Part shown: positions 34,977 through 44,871 of the stretch, piece after piece | Numbering within the stretch: position 1 is the stretch's first letter | Layout of the letters: the number at the start of each line of letters is the position of its first letter | From: Pseudobacter sp. | Lineage (GTDB): Bacteria > Bacteroidota > Bacteroidia > Chitinophagales > Chitinophagaceae | NCBI GenBank assembly: GCA_017849455.1 | Contig: JAFIGX010000024.1 | Coordinates: 186,001 to 250,000, forward strand | Direction of reading: 5' to 3' | Length of the DNA stretch: 64,000 nt | Notes under the pieces: model-generated | What the model was told of the DNA's origin: nothing | Seen by the model: only the letters and a program-made list of their open reading frames with translations | Databases searched by the model: none | Translations under genes and position numbers: made by a program

Positions 34977-37883
34977 TCAGGAAAACGAAGCCAGGAAATC
35001 CGTCAAGGATTGTTCCGTTGGAAGGTTCAGTTTTTTACGCAAGCGGTACCGCCTGATCTCGACGCCCCGAACGGAGATCACCATCAGTTGCGCAATTTCT
35101 TTTGAAGACAGATGGAGCTGCAGATAGGCGCAGACTTTCAGGTCGGAGTTGGAAAGGGAAGGGAAGCGTTGTTTCAGTTTATTGAGAAAATTATTGTTGA
35201 TCTCATCGAAGTGGGACGCAAATTGCTCCCAGTTGGCATTGTTCTTATCTGCATCGTTGAGCAGCAGGAGGAGATTTTTCAGTTCAGGATTGCTGCCATC
35301 CTTTTTATACATGCTTTCCAACTGGTCTTTCACTTTTACCAGGGCATCGCCTCTCTCCACAAGATGCATCGATGCATCGGCGAGCGCTTTGTTCTTGAAA
35401 GTGATCTCGCGGGCCATGTTCTCATTCTGTAAAGCGATGATCTCCTTTTCACTTTTCTCGATCTCCAACTGGTGAATGTATTTGAGGCGTTTCTGCTCTT
35501 CGTCGAACTTTTGTTGCTGACGGTGAAGGTTCCGCTTTTGTAGTTTGTCCAACATGTAAAGCAATGCCACGAATAAAAGCCCATAAACGATGTATGCCCA
35601 AACGGTGCGGTACCAGGCCGGCCTGATCACGAAATGATAGTTGGCCACTTCCGATTCGTGACCCAGGTTATCATGCGCTTTCACGGCAAAATTGTATTCT
35701 CCCCCCGGAAGATTCGTATAATCCTTCTCCGACCTGGGCGACCAGGCAGACCATTTCGTATCATATCCTTCCAACTGGTAGCTGTATTCGATATTGTTCT
35801 TCAGGCCATACGACGGAGATCCATATTCAAAATGGAAAGAATTGTACTGGCTGGGTAAGCGCAAAACATTATTCTTATCCTGCTGGTAAACCTGGTTGGG
35901 GCCCTGGTGGAAATATCCGCCGAAGATGATACTGTCGCCCCGCCCGATGGCCTTCACCTGACCGAGCAAAATTTTCACCTGCTGCTTATTGGCAGTATAT
36001 TTTTCATAGTTGAGATGGATGATACCTTTTTCTGACCCGATAAAAATGTTTTCCTTATTGAAGGGGTAGATATTTTCAAAGCCCAGTAATATTTGTCCGC
36101 CCAGTTCCGGGAAATAAGTAATGGTAAAGGATTTGCCGGCGGAGCCTGTATGGAAGTTTACCACACCGGGTGTTTTGCCGGTGCAAAACCAGATATTACC
36201 ATCGGCATCCTCATTCAGATACCTTATTTCCATATTGCCGAATACAGGCGTGAGAAATGCGGAAGGCGCAAAACGACCTGTTGCCGCATCGAATTCATAT
36301 ACTCCGTTCGGTGTGCCGAACACGATACGGTTCTTGATCTTGAATACATAATTGCCGAGTGCAGAAGGCAGTCCGGCATTGTCGGTATATAATTGTGTTT
36401 GTATGCTTTTTTCATCAGGCGATAATTGCATCCGGTAGATACCGCGGTAAGGATGGGAGGCCCATATAGTATTGTTATTATCGATCTCCAGGAATCGAAT
36501 GGATTCCCTGATCCCATTGATCTCCTGCCTGTCTATGAATTTATCCCCGCTGAACTCTATTCTTTTAAGACCGGTATATGTTCCTACAATGATATCTTTT
36601 GCCGGAAAAACAGAAGAGGTAGGTTTGAACAGCCAACTGCCTGGCCCTGTTGCGATGGGTATGCCTGCGCCATCCCGCACCAGCAGGCTACCGGTATGCT
36701 GTCCCATCAATAATTGACGGTTCACTTCTTCCAATCGCCATACCTCACCCATACTATTCAGGATATGCGAAAAGTTTCCCTTGGCAAAGCTCAGGTCGCC
36801 ATTGGTGCCGGAGAGCGGAACATCATAGGCGCCGTCGGAGGTGGCGATGTATAACCGGTTGTTGAGGATGCGGGTAGCGAATCCGGATAGCTCATTGGTC
36901 TTATTCGGGCTGATGTATTTGATGGCGGCATTATAGGCGATAAAGCTGATGCCGTTCTTCAGCCCTGCCCAGAGGTTCCTGTCGCGGTCCAGGAATACGC
37001 TCAGCACATTATTATTCTGTAGTCCTTCCGTACGGGATATCTGCTGAACGATATGACCATAAAAATCCATCACCAGACAACCTTCTGCTGTGGTGCCTGT
37101 TACAAACTCCATGGAGTTGATCTTGGCAGATGTATAGATGAAGCCTTTACCGGCAGCAGTGGTCTCGACAGCCTGCCTGCGAACGATCCGGTCGTTGTAT
37201 AGGGTGAACAGTCCATCGAGTTGGGTGATCACGATCAGGCTATCGTTGTTCGTTTCAATGATGCCGGAGATGACGGTATTGTGGGGGAGTGTACTGGTGA
37301 TGGCCGGTACCCATTCCCGCCCGTTGAATTGCAGCAGCCCACTGCTCCTTTCCTGCGCAAAGAGGCGATCACCTACTTTCCGGAGGAAAACCCATTCAAT
37401 GGTGGCCGGATAAACTTTGATATTATTATTCCTGTATTCCAGGATGCGGTCCGAAGCCTGGAAGAACACGGATTCTTTATAGGTCTCGATCCGCCAGATA
37501 TCTGCGAACCTGCTCTGTTGTTGGGGTATAAGGCTCTTGAGGGAGGTATATTCCAGCTTGCCATTCCGGCCGGGGGTATAATAACCGATCTCATCCTGAC
37601 CGCCCACATAGATCCTGTCATTGCTATCCACGGCCAGCGCCCGTACGATCGTTTTGTTGGGAAGGGGGTAGAGCTGCCAGTGGCTTCCATCATAGGTAAG
37701 CATGCCCTCATTATTGGCGAAGTACATGATGCCCCGGTTGTCCTGCCGGATGTCCCAGGTCTGGGTCCCGGCCTTGAATTCGCTTTTACTATAGTTCACG
37801 ATCAGGGGTAGGCCAATAGTATTTTGCGCCGTTGCGGACAGCATCATATATAAAAACATGAATATCGATCCGAAACCTTTCAT
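34977..37883 (-). CDS. Propeller/Y_Y_Y one-component regulator with LuxR-type HTH (PUL2)
   Basis: 968 residues, the same architecture as the PUL1 regulator and clearly its paralogue. The signal peptide MKGFGSIFMFLYMMLSATAQ is followed by NTIGLPLIVNYSKSEFKAGT and serial propeller repeats (NRGIMYFANNEGMLTYDGSH). Then come a Y_Y_Y domain (NIEYSYQLEGYDTKWSAWSP), a membrane segment (TVWAYIVYGLLFVALLYMLD), a coiled coil, and a LuxR-like HTH (LSNSDLKVCAYLQLHLSSKE...YRLRKKLNLP). It has no kinase or phosphoacceptor domain. It diverges from the PUL2 susC, separated by 218 bases carrying direct repeats that are its likely targets. Confidence 0.92.
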   Translation of the reverse strand: MKGFGSIFMFLYMMLSATAQNTIGLPLIVNYSKSEFKAGTQTWDIRQDNRGIMYFANNEGMLTYDGSHWQLYPLPNKTIVRALAVDSNDRIYVGGQDEIGYYTPGRNGKLEYTSLKSLIPQQQSRFADIWRIETYKESVFFQASDRILEYRNNNIKVYPATIEWVFLRKVGDRLFAQERSSGLLQFNGREWVPAITSTLPHNTVISGIIETNNDSLIVITQLDGLFTLYNDRIVRRQAVETTAAGKGFIYTSAKINSMEFVTGTTAEGCLVMDFYGHIVQQISRTEGLQNNNVLSVFLDRDRNLWAGLKNGISFIAYNAAIKYISPNKTNELSGFATRILNNRLYIATSDGAYDVPLSGTNGDLSFAKGNFSHILNSMGEVWRLEEVNRQLLMGQHTGSLLVRDGAGIPIATGPGSWLFKPTSSVFPAKDIIVGTYTGLKRIEFSGDKFIDRQEINGIRESIRFLEIDNNNTIWASHPYRGIYRMQLSPDEKSIQTQLYTDNAGLPSALGNYVFKIKNRIVFGTPNGVYEFDAATGRFAPSAFLTPVFGNMEIRYLNEDADGNIWFCTGKTPGVVNFHTGSAGKSFTITYFPELGGQILLGFENIYPFNKENIFIGSEKGIIHLNYEKYTANKQQVKILLGQVKAIGRGDSIIFGGYFHQGPNQVYQQDKNNVLRLPSQYNSFHFEYGSPSYGLKNNIEYSYQLEGYDTKWSAWSPRSEKDYTNLPGGEYNFAVKAHDNLGHESEVANYHFVIRPAWYRTVWAYIVYGLLFVALLYMLDKLQKRNLHRQQQKFDEEQKRLKYIHQLEIEKSEKEIIALQNENMAREITFKNKALADASMHLVERGDALVKVKDQLESMYKKDGSNPELKNLLLLLNDADKNNANWEQFASHFDEINNNFLNKLKQRFPSLSNSDLKVCAYLQLHLSSKEIAQLMVISVRGVEIRRYRLRKKLNLPTEQSLTDFLASFS

Positions 37884-37898
37884 GAAATAAAGATAGAG

Positions 37899-37980
37899 TT
37901 TTTTGATGTGGTGATGTAGTAGTCAAAGTTTTTTGATCCTCAACGATTTAAAAATTGATGATGTAGTGGAGATGTAGTAG
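37899..37980. promoter_or_regulatory. Candidate operator repeats between PUL2 regulator and susC
   Basis: GATGTGGTGATGTAGTAG (37905-37922) and GATGTAGTGGAGATGTAGTA (37960-37979) followed by G form direct repeats sharing GATGTAGTAG. The motif GTTTTTTGAT occurs twice (37898-37907 and 37928-37937). TTTTTTGATGTGGT also occurs at 22024-22037 before PUL1, linking the two paralogous regulators. Confidence 0.55.
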
Positions 37981-38101
37981 AAACCCGATTCTTGTACCCG
38001 CCTTGATTTAATTTAGGCCCCGCCTTTATTTCCCAGGCTGTTGCCGTTTTACCGGTTCAACAGCCTGCCATAACGATGTTCAGTAAAACTAAAACTTGCA
38101 T

Positions 38102-41100
38102 ATGAAAAAATTTTCTGCCCTTATTATCCTACTCCTTCTATTCATCTCCACCGTAGTAAGGGCCCAGCAAAAAATGATTACAGGCCGGATAACCGACAAC
38201 AATGGGGCGCCCATCACTGGCGTCAATATCGTTGCGCAACCCGGCAAGTCGGGGACCGTCACCAATGCGAACGGTGAGTTCCGGTTGATGGTAGGCCCGG
38301 ACGACCGCACCCTGAAAATAAGTGCTGTAGGTTACAGCAGCCAGGAAGTGCCGATCACCAATGCTCCCATCCTGCTTTCCCTGCAGATCGCTGCAGCAGA
38401 CCTGGGAGAAGTAGTGGTGGTAGGTTATGGCACCCAACGGATCACGAAAGTCTCCGGCGCCATTTCTACTGTCAAAGGAACAGACATTGAAAAATTGAAA
38501 CCCGCCCGGCTGGAAGAGGCTTTACAGGGAAGGGCATCGGGAGTTAACGTGATACAGGGTGGTTCTCCCGGCTCAAAACCAACAGTGTTGATCAGGGGCA
38601 TCCCATCCTATGTGGGAACGGACCCGGTAGTGATCGTGGATGGGGTCCCTCAAACACTGGACGATCTCAATGCCATCAACCCGGCCGATATTGAATCCCT
38701 GAACGTACTGAAGGATGCAGCCACCACTGCTATATATGGTGTGAAGGGCGGCAACGGCGTGATTGTGGTCACTACCCGCAGTGGCCGGAAGAACCAAAAA
38801 ACAGAGATCAGCGTCAATGCCAACCTGGGCGTACAGGAAGTGCAGAATATCATTGGCGTATTGAATGCGTCCGAATATGCAGGCATCATCAATGAAGGCA
38901 GTGTGGCTTCAGGTGGTCCCATCATCTTCCCCGATATCTCCAAACTGGGCGCCGGCACCAACTGGCAGAAAGAGATCTTTCATCGGGCCCTGATGCAAAA
39001 CTTCAATGTCAGTGCCAGGGGTGGCGGGGAGAAGATCGGATATTTCCTTTCTGGTGGCTACTTCGGACAGGACGGTATTGTTGGAGGAGGGGATAAATCC
39101 AACTTCAACAGGGCCAACGGAACAGCAAACCTGAATGTGGACCTTAGCTCCAGGCTCAGGCTCATCCTCAATACCAGTTTTGTAAATATCCAGAGCAAAG
39201 GCATCCAGGAAAATTCCTTCAACTCCATTATCGGCAGTGCCCTGAATTTCGATCCTACTGTTCCTGTGCTGAACAATGCTCCGAACACAGTGGGGAAATA
39301 TGGGTTCAGCAATCTGCTCCTTTCCGAGATATTCAATCCGCTTACGAAGCTCGACAATACCTACAATAAATCGAATGGGAATAAACTATATGGAAAAGTG
39401 GAACTGCAATACGATGTGTTGAAGAATCTGAAGGTCACTACCCGTTTCGGTTATACGAACTGGGATGAAACCGGCAAGAAATTCATCCCCCTGGCATTCT
39501 ATGGCCCGCTCAATGTGGAGAATACCATGAATGCCGATGGCTCAACGGTGGTGGTGAAAAATGGATATGGCGTAGTATCTTCCAGTGCCCATAACAGCGT
39601 AACGGAATTCAAGAACCATGCGGGCAGCTTTGTGTCCGAGACATTCGCCAATTATGATTTCACCGTACGCCAGGACCATCATTTCGAAACAGTGCTTGGG
39701 TTCTCGCTTTCCAAAAGTTCGGGGAATAATATCACTGCTTCTGCGCAGGATGTGCCGTTCAACTCCTGGGATTTTGCAGCCATTTCTGCGGCAACAGGTG
39801 AGAATACCGCAGGCAGTATTTATTTCAGGGATACAGTGATCAATGGCGTAGCGCAAAAAGTACGTGACCCCAATGGTGATATCGCCCCCAATCTCAATGC
39901 CCGCACCTCCAGTACCTACCAATGGTTCAGGAAGAACCTCTCGTACTTCGGCAGGATCAATTATGATTATAAAGAGAAATACCTGGCTTCTTTCACGGCC
40001 AGAAGAGATGGTTCCTACGCATTCGGGCCGGATAATAAATTCGCCAATTTCTTTTCAGGATCATTGGGCTGGGTAGCTTCGAATGAAGATTTCTTCCCAA
40101 CCGGATTTGTCCGTTATCTGAAAGTAAGGGGCAGCTATGGCTCCATCGGTAACGAGAACGTGACCCCGCAATTCGTGAGTATCGTTACGGGCGGCCCCAA
40201 TTATGTAGATGGCAATAACAATGGCTATACTTTCGGCAATACGTTCGTGCCGGGCTCTACGGTAGGTTCTTATAGCAACCCGACGCTGGCCTGGGAGAAA
40301 CAAACACAATTCAATGTGGGGGTAGACGTTAGCTTTTACCAGAACAAATTCTCACTGACGGCCGATTATTTCCGCAAAGATGTGAAGGGCCTTTTGTTCA
40401 CTCCCATCACATCCCTGTATCTCGGTACGGCACAGGTGCCCACCAGCAATATCGGGTCGACCAGGAGCAGCGGGGTTGATATGACGCTCACCTATACCGA
40501 TAAACTCACAAGGGACCTTCACCTGAACACCTCCCTTACTTTTACCACGGCAAAGAATATAGTAACTGCTACCAACTCGGACAACACGGCCGTGCTCAAT
40601 GGCGGCAGCTATTTCAATGGCCAGTCGCAAACCGTCACCAGGTTCGAGAAAGGCCAAACACCCGGGTACTTCTATGGATTCAGGACCAACGGACTGTTCC
40701 AGACGCCTGAAGAGATCGCCAAAGCCCCTAAACAAGACGGCGCACAGCCCGGCGATATTCGCTTCGTGGATGTGAATGGTGACAACGTTATTTCAGACAA
40801 AGACAAAACGAAGATCGGCGATCCCTTCCCGAAATTCACCATGGGTTGGAACCTCAACCTGTCCTACAAAGGTTTCGACCTGAATGTGTTCACCTATCTA
40901 TCTGTCGGCAACGATGTGTATCGTGCTTATGAAAGGAATGCCAACTATACCAACAAATACAGGGGTGTGCTCGACCGGTGGACCGGCCCCGGCAGCACCA
41001 ATGATGCCAGGAATCCCCGTTACTCATTTACGGATGCCAACAGCAATATCCGTGTATCTGACCGCTATGTGGAAGACGGTTCCTTTGCCAAGATCAAGAA

Positions 41101-41314
41101 TGTTCAATTGGGTTACACCCTGCCGGCAGCTTTGCTGAAAGGCGCAGGATTCAAACAGGTTTATGTTTATGTGCAGGCCAGGAACCTGTATACGTTCACG
41201 AAATACTCGGGCTACGATCCTGAAATATCAGGCGGTATCCTCGATACCGGGGTAGACCGCGGGGCTTATCCGCAAGCCAGGACCTGGTCGTGCGGAGTGA
41301 ATGTAAAACTGTAG
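38102..41314 (+). CDS. SusC/RagA-family TonB-linked outer-membrane transporter (PUL2)
   Basis: 1,071 codons including the stop, from the ATG at 38102; an in-frame TTG at 38096 is ignored. The signal peptide MKKFSALIILLLLFISTVVR ends at AQ. It is followed by a CarboxypepD_reg domain (ITGRITDNNGAPITGVNIVA), the signature GEVVVVGYGTQRITKVSGAI, a plug (GIPSYVGTDPVVIVDGVPQT, YGVKGGNGVIVVTTRSG) and a large barrel ending in CGVNVKL. It imports oligosaccharides with its SusD partner 26 bases downstream. It resembles but is clearly distinct from the PUL1 transporter, so the two loci probably take different glucans. Confidence 0.96.
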   Translation: MKKFSALIILLLLFISTVVRAQQKMITGRITDNNGAPITGVNIVAQPGKSGTVTNANGEFRLMVGPDDRTLKISAVGYSSQEVPITNAPILLSLQIAAADLGEVVVVGYGTQRITKVSGAISTVKGTDIEKLKPARLEEALQGRASGVNVIQGGSPGSKPTVLIRGIPSYVGTDPVVIVDGVPQTLDDLNAINPADIESLNVLKDAATTAIYGVKGGNGVIVVTTRSGRKNQKTEISVNANLGVQEVQNIIGVLNASEYAGIINEGSVASGGPIIFPDISKLGAGTNWQKEIFHRALMQNFNVSARGGGEKIGYFLSGGYFGQDGIVGGGDKSNFNRANGTANLNVDLSSRLRLILNTSFVNIQSKGIQENSFNSIIGSALNFDPTVPVLNNAPNTVGKYGFSNLLLSEIFNPLTKLDNTYNKSNGNKLYGKVELQYDVLKNLKVTTRFGYTNWDETGKKFIPLAFYGPLNVENTMNADGSTVVVKNGYGVVSSSAHNSVTEFKNHAGSFVSETFANYDFTVRQDHHFETVLGFSLSKSSGNNITASAQDVPFNSWDFAAISAATGENTAGSIYFRDTVINGVAQKVRDPNGDIAPNLNARTSSTYQWFRKNLSYFGRINYDYKEKYLASFTARRDGSYAFGPDNKFANFFSGSLGWVASNEDFFPTGFVRYLKVRGSYGSIGNENVTPQFVSIVTGGPNYVDGNNNGYTFGNTFVPGSTVGSYSNPTLAWEKQTQFNVGVDVSFYQNKFSLTADYFRKDVKGLLFTPITSLYLGTAQVPTSNIGSTRSSGVDMTLTYTDKLTRDLHLNTSLTFTTAKNIVTATNSDNTAVLNGGSYFNGQSQTVTRFEKGQTPGYFYGFRTNGLFQTPEEIAKAPKQDGAQPGDIRFVDVNGDNVISDKDKTKIGDPFPKFTMGWNLNLSYKGFDLNVFTYLSVGNDVYRAYERNANYTNKYRGVLDRWTGPGSTNDARNPRYSFTDANSNIRVSDRYVEDGSFAKIKNVQLGYTLPAALLKGAGFKQVYVYVQARNLYTFTKYSGYDPEISGGILDTGVDRGAYPQARTWSCGVNVKL

Positions 41315-41339
41315 TGTAACCATTAAAAAAAATTGAATC

Positions 41340-42839
41340 ATGCAAAACATCATAAAAACAGCGAGCCTCTTATTATTCATCATGGTGATGGCTTCGTGCA
41401 AGAAGTGGGTGGATTATGAACCGAAGCAGGACTATAAGATCACAGACCAGGATTACCTGAAATCGGAAGATGATTACCGCACCATGGAAGTGAGCGTTTA
41501 TTCCCCGCTCCAATGGCTGAACCAGGCAGTACCTATAGCGGATATCGCATCCGATAATTCCGTGAGCGGCGGAGAGAATGCCTCCGATGTACTGGGATTG
41601 CAGCAGATAGATGACTATACCTATACGGCCGACAACGATTACCTCACAGAAATTTGGAGATGCGCTTATGAAGGTGTCAACCGGGCCAATTATCTCCACC
41701 AGTTCAAAGACAAGAACCCTGCCGGTGTGGCTGTTGTATTCCCCGGCAAGGATGCGCTTTACGGAGAAATATATTTTCTGCGTGCTTATTATTATTTCAC
41801 CCTCGTAAAATTTTTCGGGGATGTGCCCTCGTTCGTGGATAAGAGACTTACACTGGCCGATTCAAGGACATTGAAAAAAACAGCCCGCGCAGATGTATAC
41901 AAGCAGATCGAGACCGATCTCAATAATGCGATCAATGTACTGCCTCCCACTTCCTCCCAACCGGGCCGTGTAACAAAATATGCAGCCCAGGCGCTTTTGG
42001 GCAAAGTGCTGCTGTACCAGAACAAGTTCGATGCAGCAGCGGCCATGCTCGAAAATGTAGTGAACGGACCTTTCAAACTGGTCGACAATTTCGGCAGCAT
42101 CTTTTTGCAATCCGGTGAGAACGGGCCTGAATCGGTATTCGAAATACAATACTCCAATCTTTCCCCTTATTACAATTGGGGCGCTGCCACGCGCGGGCAG
42201 GGCAATTATTCCGTACAACAATGTGGCATCCGCGGCCTCACAGGCAGCAGTCCCTATGCTCCCGGATGGAGCACCAACCTGCCTACACAAGACCTCGCAA
42301 AAGCCTATTCACCGGGCGACCAGCGGAAAGATGTAACGGTGCTGGATATCGAGGCTTATAAAGCGGCCAACCCGCAATTCAATATCACCTACCAGGTGGC
42401 GCCGTATAAGAACACCGGACTGTATAACCAGAAATATCTGCCACGCAAAGGCGAAACCTCCGGCCAGCCTGAGATCAATTACCTGAATAATTTCAGAACG
42501 ATCCGTTTTGCGGATGTGTTGCTGATGGCGGCAGAATCCAATAACAGGGCCTCCTCCGCCAATGACAGCAAAGCCCGCGATTACCTGAACAGGGTCCGCC
42601 GCCGCGCTTTCGGCGACCTGCTGCATGATATCAATGCATCGGGTGACGCATTGAAACAGGCTATCTGGACAGAACGCAGGCTGGAACTGGCGATGGAGGG
42701 AGACCGTTTCTTCGATCTTGTTAGAACAGGAAGGGCCGCTACCGTGATCGGCGGATTCAAAGCAGGAAAGAACGAACTGTTCCCCATACCCAAGCAGGAA
42801 GTGGAACTTTCGAACCTCGAACAGAATCCCGGTTATTGA
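41340..42839 (+). CDS. SusD/RagB-family nutrient-binding lipoprotein (PUL2)
   Basis: 499 residues. The lipobox MASC (Cys20) is followed by KKW. SusD-fold signatures: GEIYFLRAYYYFTLVKFFGD, RVTKYAAQALLGKVLLYQNK, and near the end RRLELAMEGDRFFDLVRTG. It binds glycan at the surface and closes the SusC barrel. It is cotranscribed with susC and the two lipoproteins that follow. Confidence 0.96.
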   Translation: MQNIIKTASLLLFIMVMASCKKWVDYEPKQDYKITDQDYLKSEDDYRTMEVSVYSPLQWLNQAVPIADIASDNSVSGGENASDVLGLQQIDDYTYTADNDYLTEIWRCAYEGVNRANYLHQFKDKNPAGVAVVFPGKDALYGEIYFLRAYYYFTLVKFFGDVPSFVDKRLTLADSRTLKKTARADVYKQIETDLNNAINVLPPTSSQPGRVTKYAAQALLGKVLLYQNKFDAAAAMLENVVNGPFKLVDNFGSIFLQSGENGPESVFEIQYSNLSPYYNWGAATRGQGNYSVQQCGIRGLTGSSPYAPGWSTNLPTQDLAKAYSPGDQRKDVTVLDIEAYKAANPQFNITYQVAPYKNTGLYNQKYLPRKGETSGQPEINYLNNFRTIRFADVLLMAAESNNRASSANDSKARDYLNRVRRRAFGDLLHDINASGDALKQAIWTERRLELAMEGDRFFDLVRTGRAATVIGGFKAGKNELFPIPKQEVELSNLEQNPGY

Positions 42840-42873
42840 TCAATACCAATCATCGACCTTAAAATAAAAGTTC

Positions 42874-43965
42874 ATGAAAATATTACTATATGTCGCTTCG
42901 GCCCTTTGTTTGCCTGCCTTGTTTTCGGGCTGCAGCGTGAAAGATTATGGTGATCTCTCTTTTGTTCAATCCGCCGCTGCTCCCACAGACGGATCGGCAT
43001 TGTTCAATATCACTACCGACAATTCCGGACTGGTGACCATCACGCCCGGTGGCGCCGGCGCTTCATCGTTCGATATTTATTTCGGCGATGGCGCCACTAC
43101 ACCGGTGAATGTGCTGCCTGGCAAGAACACCACACATGTTTACAAGGAAGGCAGCTATACCGTGAAGATCGTGTCCAATGCCATCAATGGCAAGCAAACG
43201 GAAAGCACCCATAAGCTCGATGTGAAATTCAGGGCGCCGGAAGAGTTGAAGGTCTCGACCTCCACGGATGTGCACAAACTCACGGTTTCTGCTACGGCGC
43301 TCTACGCGCCGGCAGGGTTCCAGGTATTTTTCGGAGAGGTGCCCAATGAACAACCTGTTGCGTTAGCAGCAGGCAGTAGTGTAAACCACACTTATGCCAA
43401 TGCAGGCACCTACAATGTAAAAGTGGTAGCACTCAGCGGTGGAGCAGCCACTACCACCAACACACAAGCCATCAAGATCTACGATTCACTGCTGCTACCC
43501 ATGACCTTCGAATTGCCCACCGTGAATTATAACTGGGGCGACTTTGGCGGAAGCTCCACCACTGTGATCCCCAACCCGCAACGCAGCGGCATCAACACCA
43601 GCGCCACCGTAGGCAAGATCGTGAAGAACCCGCCCGAAGTATGGGCCGGCAATTATATTATTTTGAGCAAGCCACTGGATTTTTCAGTGAATAAGAAGAT
43701 CAAAGTAAAGGTCTTTGCACCGAGAATAGGAATGCGCATCTGGCTGCAATTGGAGAGGTCCGGCGATAATTCCTTCAAGGAAGCTAAGGAAGTGGCCACC
43801 ACGAAGGCCAATGAATGGGAAGAGCTTACATTCGATTTTACCGGCGTGATCAATGACAACAGCAAACGATTACAGAATATCCTGTTCTTTCTCGATGATG
43901 GAACAAGGGGTGACGGCTCTCCCAATTATACCATCCTGTTCGACGACATTATATTAACTAACTGA
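42874..43965 (+). CDS. PKD-repeat surface lipoprotein, probable glycan-binding protein
   Basis: 363 residues. Lipobox FSGC (Cys20). Two PKD-like domains follow: about 35-120 (SFDIYFGDGATTPVNVLPGK, YKEGSYTVKIV) and about 120-205 (GFQVFFGEVPNEQPVALAAG, YANAGTYNVKVV). The C-terminal 160 residues form a jelly-roll resembling carbohydrate-binding modules (KIKVKVFAPRIGMRIWLQLE, NYTILFDDIILTN). It has the usual position for a surface glycan-binding protein, 34 bases after susD. Ligand not readable from sequence. Confidence 0.8.
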   Translation: MKILLYVASALCLPALFSGCSVKDYGDLSFVQSAAAPTDGSALFNITTDNSGLVTITPGGAGASSFDIYFGDGATTPVNVLPGKNTTHVYKEGSYTVKIVSNAINGKQTESTHKLDVKFRAPEELKVSTSTDVHKLTVSATALYAPAGFQVFFGEVPNEQPVALAAGSSVNHTYANAGTYNVKVVALSGGAATTTNTQAIKIYDSLLLPMTFELPTVNYNWGDFGGSSTTVIPNPQRSGINTSATVGKIVKNPPEVWAGNYIILSKPLDFSVNKKIKVKVFAPRIGMRIWLQLERSGDNSFKEAKEVATTKANEWEELTFDFTGVINDNSKRLQNILFFLDDGTRGDGSPNYTILFDDIILTN

Positions 43966-43977
43966 TCATACTGATTT

Positions 43978-44862
43978 ATGATAACGCTATCAAGATCCAT
44001 TCACTTTTTGTTCCTCGCTGCCTTGCTGATGCTCGGCAGTTGCAGGAAGACCGACCAGAAGTTCGGAGATATCAGCACACCGGCGAAGCCCGCCCTGTCC
44101 ATTACGATAGTGGGTAAAGAGGCCACACATCCCGATGGGGATGGTTCCGGGAAGATCACCCTCGTGGTCAACTCCGGGAATGCTTTCAATTATAGAGTCG
44201 ATTTCGGTGATGGCACATCGCCCCAGATGTCCACATCCAATACTTTCGCTCATGGATACCCGCATATCGGCACCAAACAATTTACGATCACCGTGATCGC
44301 TTCCGGGAAAGCAGGTGTTTCCAGCACCACTTCGGAAACGATCACTATTTACCGTGCCTTCACACCAAACCCCGAACTGGTGACCATGCTCACAGGCAAT
44401 GGTACAAAGAAATGGAGGGTAGATAAAGATGCGCCGGGACATTTGGGTGTGTCGGCCGGCGATGTGTTCTTCCCGGCCTGGTGGGCTGCCGGACCGAATG
44501 AAAAGAACGGTTTGGGTATTTATGATGATGTGTACACATTCAACAGTACCAATAACCAGTTCACACATACCACCAATAATGATATATTCGGTAAGAAAGA
44601 ATACCTCGTGGATTTCGATCCCACGCTTACCGGGTCAGACGATTATACGTTGAAAGGCCCGGCCGCGGCCTCGTATACCGAAACCTTCGGCTATGATGGC
44701 GATGCCAATACGGAATATATTACATTTTCCAAAAAAGGCCATCTGGGTATGTACCTGGGCGTTCATAAATACCAGGTATTGGAAAGGTCCGACACACGTA
44801 TGTCGCTCAGATGCCTGCAGGCGCCCGGCGCCTGGTATGTAAAAATTATTGCTATTCCTTAA
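43978..44862 (+). CDS. PKD-domain lipoprotein, second glycan-binding candidate
   Basis: 294 residues. The segment FLFLAALLMLGSC ends in a lipobox with Cys22. One PKD-like domain occupies about 38-125 (NYRVDFGDGTSPQMSTSNTF, GTKQFTITVIASGK). The remaining 165 residues (from LVTMLTGNGTKKWRVDKDAP) resemble the C-terminal domain often found in PUL lipoproteins beside GH16 enzymes, with many aromatic residues and a final KYQVLERSDTRMSLRCLQAP. It has no catalytic signature. It starts 12 bases after the previous stop and ends nine bases before GH16. Confidence 0.72.
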   Translation: MITLSRSIHFLFLAALLMLGSCRKTDQKFGDISTPAKPALSITIVGKEATHPDGDGSGKITLVVNSGNAFNYRVDFGDGTSPQMSTSNTFAHGYPHIGTKQFTITVIASGKAGVSSTTSETITIYRAFTPNPELVTMLTGNGTKKWRVDKDAPGHLGVSAGDVFFPAWWAAGPNEKNGLGIYDDVYTFNSTNNQFTHTTNNDIFGKKEYLVDFDPTLTGSDDYTLKGPAAASYTETFGYDGDANTEYITFSKKGHLGMYLGVHKYQVLERSDTRMSLRCLQAPGAWYVKIIAIP

Positions 44863-44871
44863 TTTCACCTA

